Shown here: piece after piece, positions 13,424-13,802 of the stretch
Position numbering within the stretch: the first letter of the stretch is position 1
Layout of the letters: every line of letters starts with the position of its first letter
DNA from: Nitriliruptoraceae bacterium
GTDB lineage: Bacteria > Actinomycetota > Nitriliruptoria > Nitriliruptorales > Nitriliruptoraceae
Direction of reading: 5' to 3'
NCBI GenBank assembly: GCA_007121975.1
Contig: SKJO01000149.1
Span: 1 to 13,802, forward strand
DNA length: 13,802 nucleotides
Notes under the pieces: model-generated
Database searches by the model: none
What the model was told of the DNA's origin: nothing
What the model saw: only the letters and a program-made list of their open reading frames with translations
Translations under genes and position numbers: made by a program

Positions 13424-13802
13424 GTGCGCACCGGGTCGAGACGACGGCAGCCGGGCAGGCGTGCCACTCGGCTGCTGATCATGCTCACGGTGCTCGCCCT
13501 GCTGCCCGTGCCGTGGCTGCATGCGGTGGATGACGACCCGCCGGGTGCGGCTTGGCGACTCGATGGTCGCCTGGTCGTCGACGGTCGGTTCGTCGACCCC
13601 CCGGGACGGTGGTCGTGGCTCACCGTCGGCCGCCCCCCGCTGGTCGCCGAGGTGGTCCGGGACTGGCTGATCGCCTCCGATGATCCCGCGCAGGATCTGC
13701 GCACGGGCACGCTGGCGAGCCGGCCCTCGGTCAACGAGCCGGTCGCCGTCGCGATCGGACTGCAGGCGGCCGGCATCGATGTGCCGCTGGGGATCGTGGT
13801 CG
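13424..13802 (+). CDS. Secreted or membrane-anchored protein, possible PDZ/S16-protease-like family (C-terminus cut)
   Basis: An open frame from GTG 13424 to the window edge, 126 complete codons. It has a strongly basic start (SRRRQPGRRATR), then a hydrophobic segment (about 17-33, LLIMLTVLALLPVPWLHA) that should act as a signal anchor or signal peptide, so the rest is outside the membrane. The visible exported part contains VDGRFVDPPGRWSWLTVGRPPLVAEVV and a NEPVAVAIGLQAAG stretch. It resembles the N-terminal part of PDZ-containing, Lon-like proteins (YlbL type), where a conserved LTV strand precedes a W-containing helix and a PDZ domain follows. That family call is tentative since neither the PDZ domain nor a catalytic Ser-Lys dyad is in the window. 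The ribosome site GGGAGG lies seven bases upstream. Confidence 0.6.
   Translation, partial: MRTGSRRRQPGRRATRLLIMLTVLALLPVPWLHAVDDDPPGAAWRLDGRLVVDGRFVDPPGRWSWLTVGRPPLVAEVVRDWLIASDDPAQDLRTGTLASRPSVNEPVAVAIGLQAAGIDVPLGIVV

Noticed and set aside
12044..13522. A 492-codon minus-strand open frame opposite the YibE/F gene
   Set aside because: Antisense shadow rich in Q, H and D, with no recognisable motif.
1..13802. CRISPR arrays, tRNA or rRNA genes, insertion sequences, prophage or defence genes
   Set aside because: No regularly spaced repeats, tRNA-like cloverleaf with a GTTCGA-type arm in the gaps, transposase motifs or defence domains were found by reading both strands.

Overview
The window is high-GC chromosomal DNA with many GTG start codons, actinobacterial coding style and no mobile-element genes. 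The type I pantothenate kinase, an LCP (LytR-CpsA-Psr) protein with a LytR_C tail, a cysteine-bearing ferrochelatase of the coproporphyrin type and a primary-like sigma-70 factor all fit Actinomycetota. A full-length PgpH-type 7TM-HD protein, uncommon in the best-studied actinobacteria, hints at a deep-branching lineage such as Nitriliruptoria, Acidimicrobiia or relatives. That placement is inference, not proof.

Positions 1-5902 are all on the minus strand. Reading 5'->3' on that strand: an EamA (DMT) exporter, a four-helix membrane protein of unknown function and ferrochelatase (cpfC/hemH type). After a 58-bp gap comes a tightly packed five-gene run: a 91-residue acidic protein, a histidine-family phosphatase, an LCP cell-wall glycopolymer transferase, a low-molecular-weight (LMW) tyrosine phosphatase and a fructosamine/ribulosamine kinase cut by the window edge. 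The last five overlap or lie within 4 bp of each other, so they are probably one transcript. The LMW phosphatase/fructosamine kinase pair looks like a protein-deglycation module.

Positions 6007-6930 (+) hold an alpha/beta hydrolase, divergent from the exporter and convergent with coaA (6941-7876, -). The two convergent genes meet in a perfect 16-bp palindrome that contains both stop codons. coaA is divergent from pgpH (7958-10213, +), a putative membrane cyclic-di-AMP phosphodiesterase. pgpH is convergent with a stand-alone Lrp/AsnC RAM-domain protein (10215-10499, -).

A 348-bp gene-free stretch (10500-10847) leads to a sigma-70 factor (10848-12005, +), followed by a stem-loop terminator, a YibE/F-family membrane protein (12062-13333, +), and the start of a secreted or membrane-anchored protein resembling PDZ/S16-protease-like proteins (13424 to the edge).

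Most intergenic gaps contain a TAnnnT hexamer, usually TAGnnT, placed 30-40 bp ahead of the next start, which I read as the -10 elements of housekeeping promoters. I see no CRISPR, tRNA, rRNA, prophage or transposon. The window is mostly ordinary housekeeping DNA. The points most worth a second look are the deglycation pair, PgpH, the sigma factor with a substituted -12-contact residue, and several small symmetric or repeated sites in the gaps.
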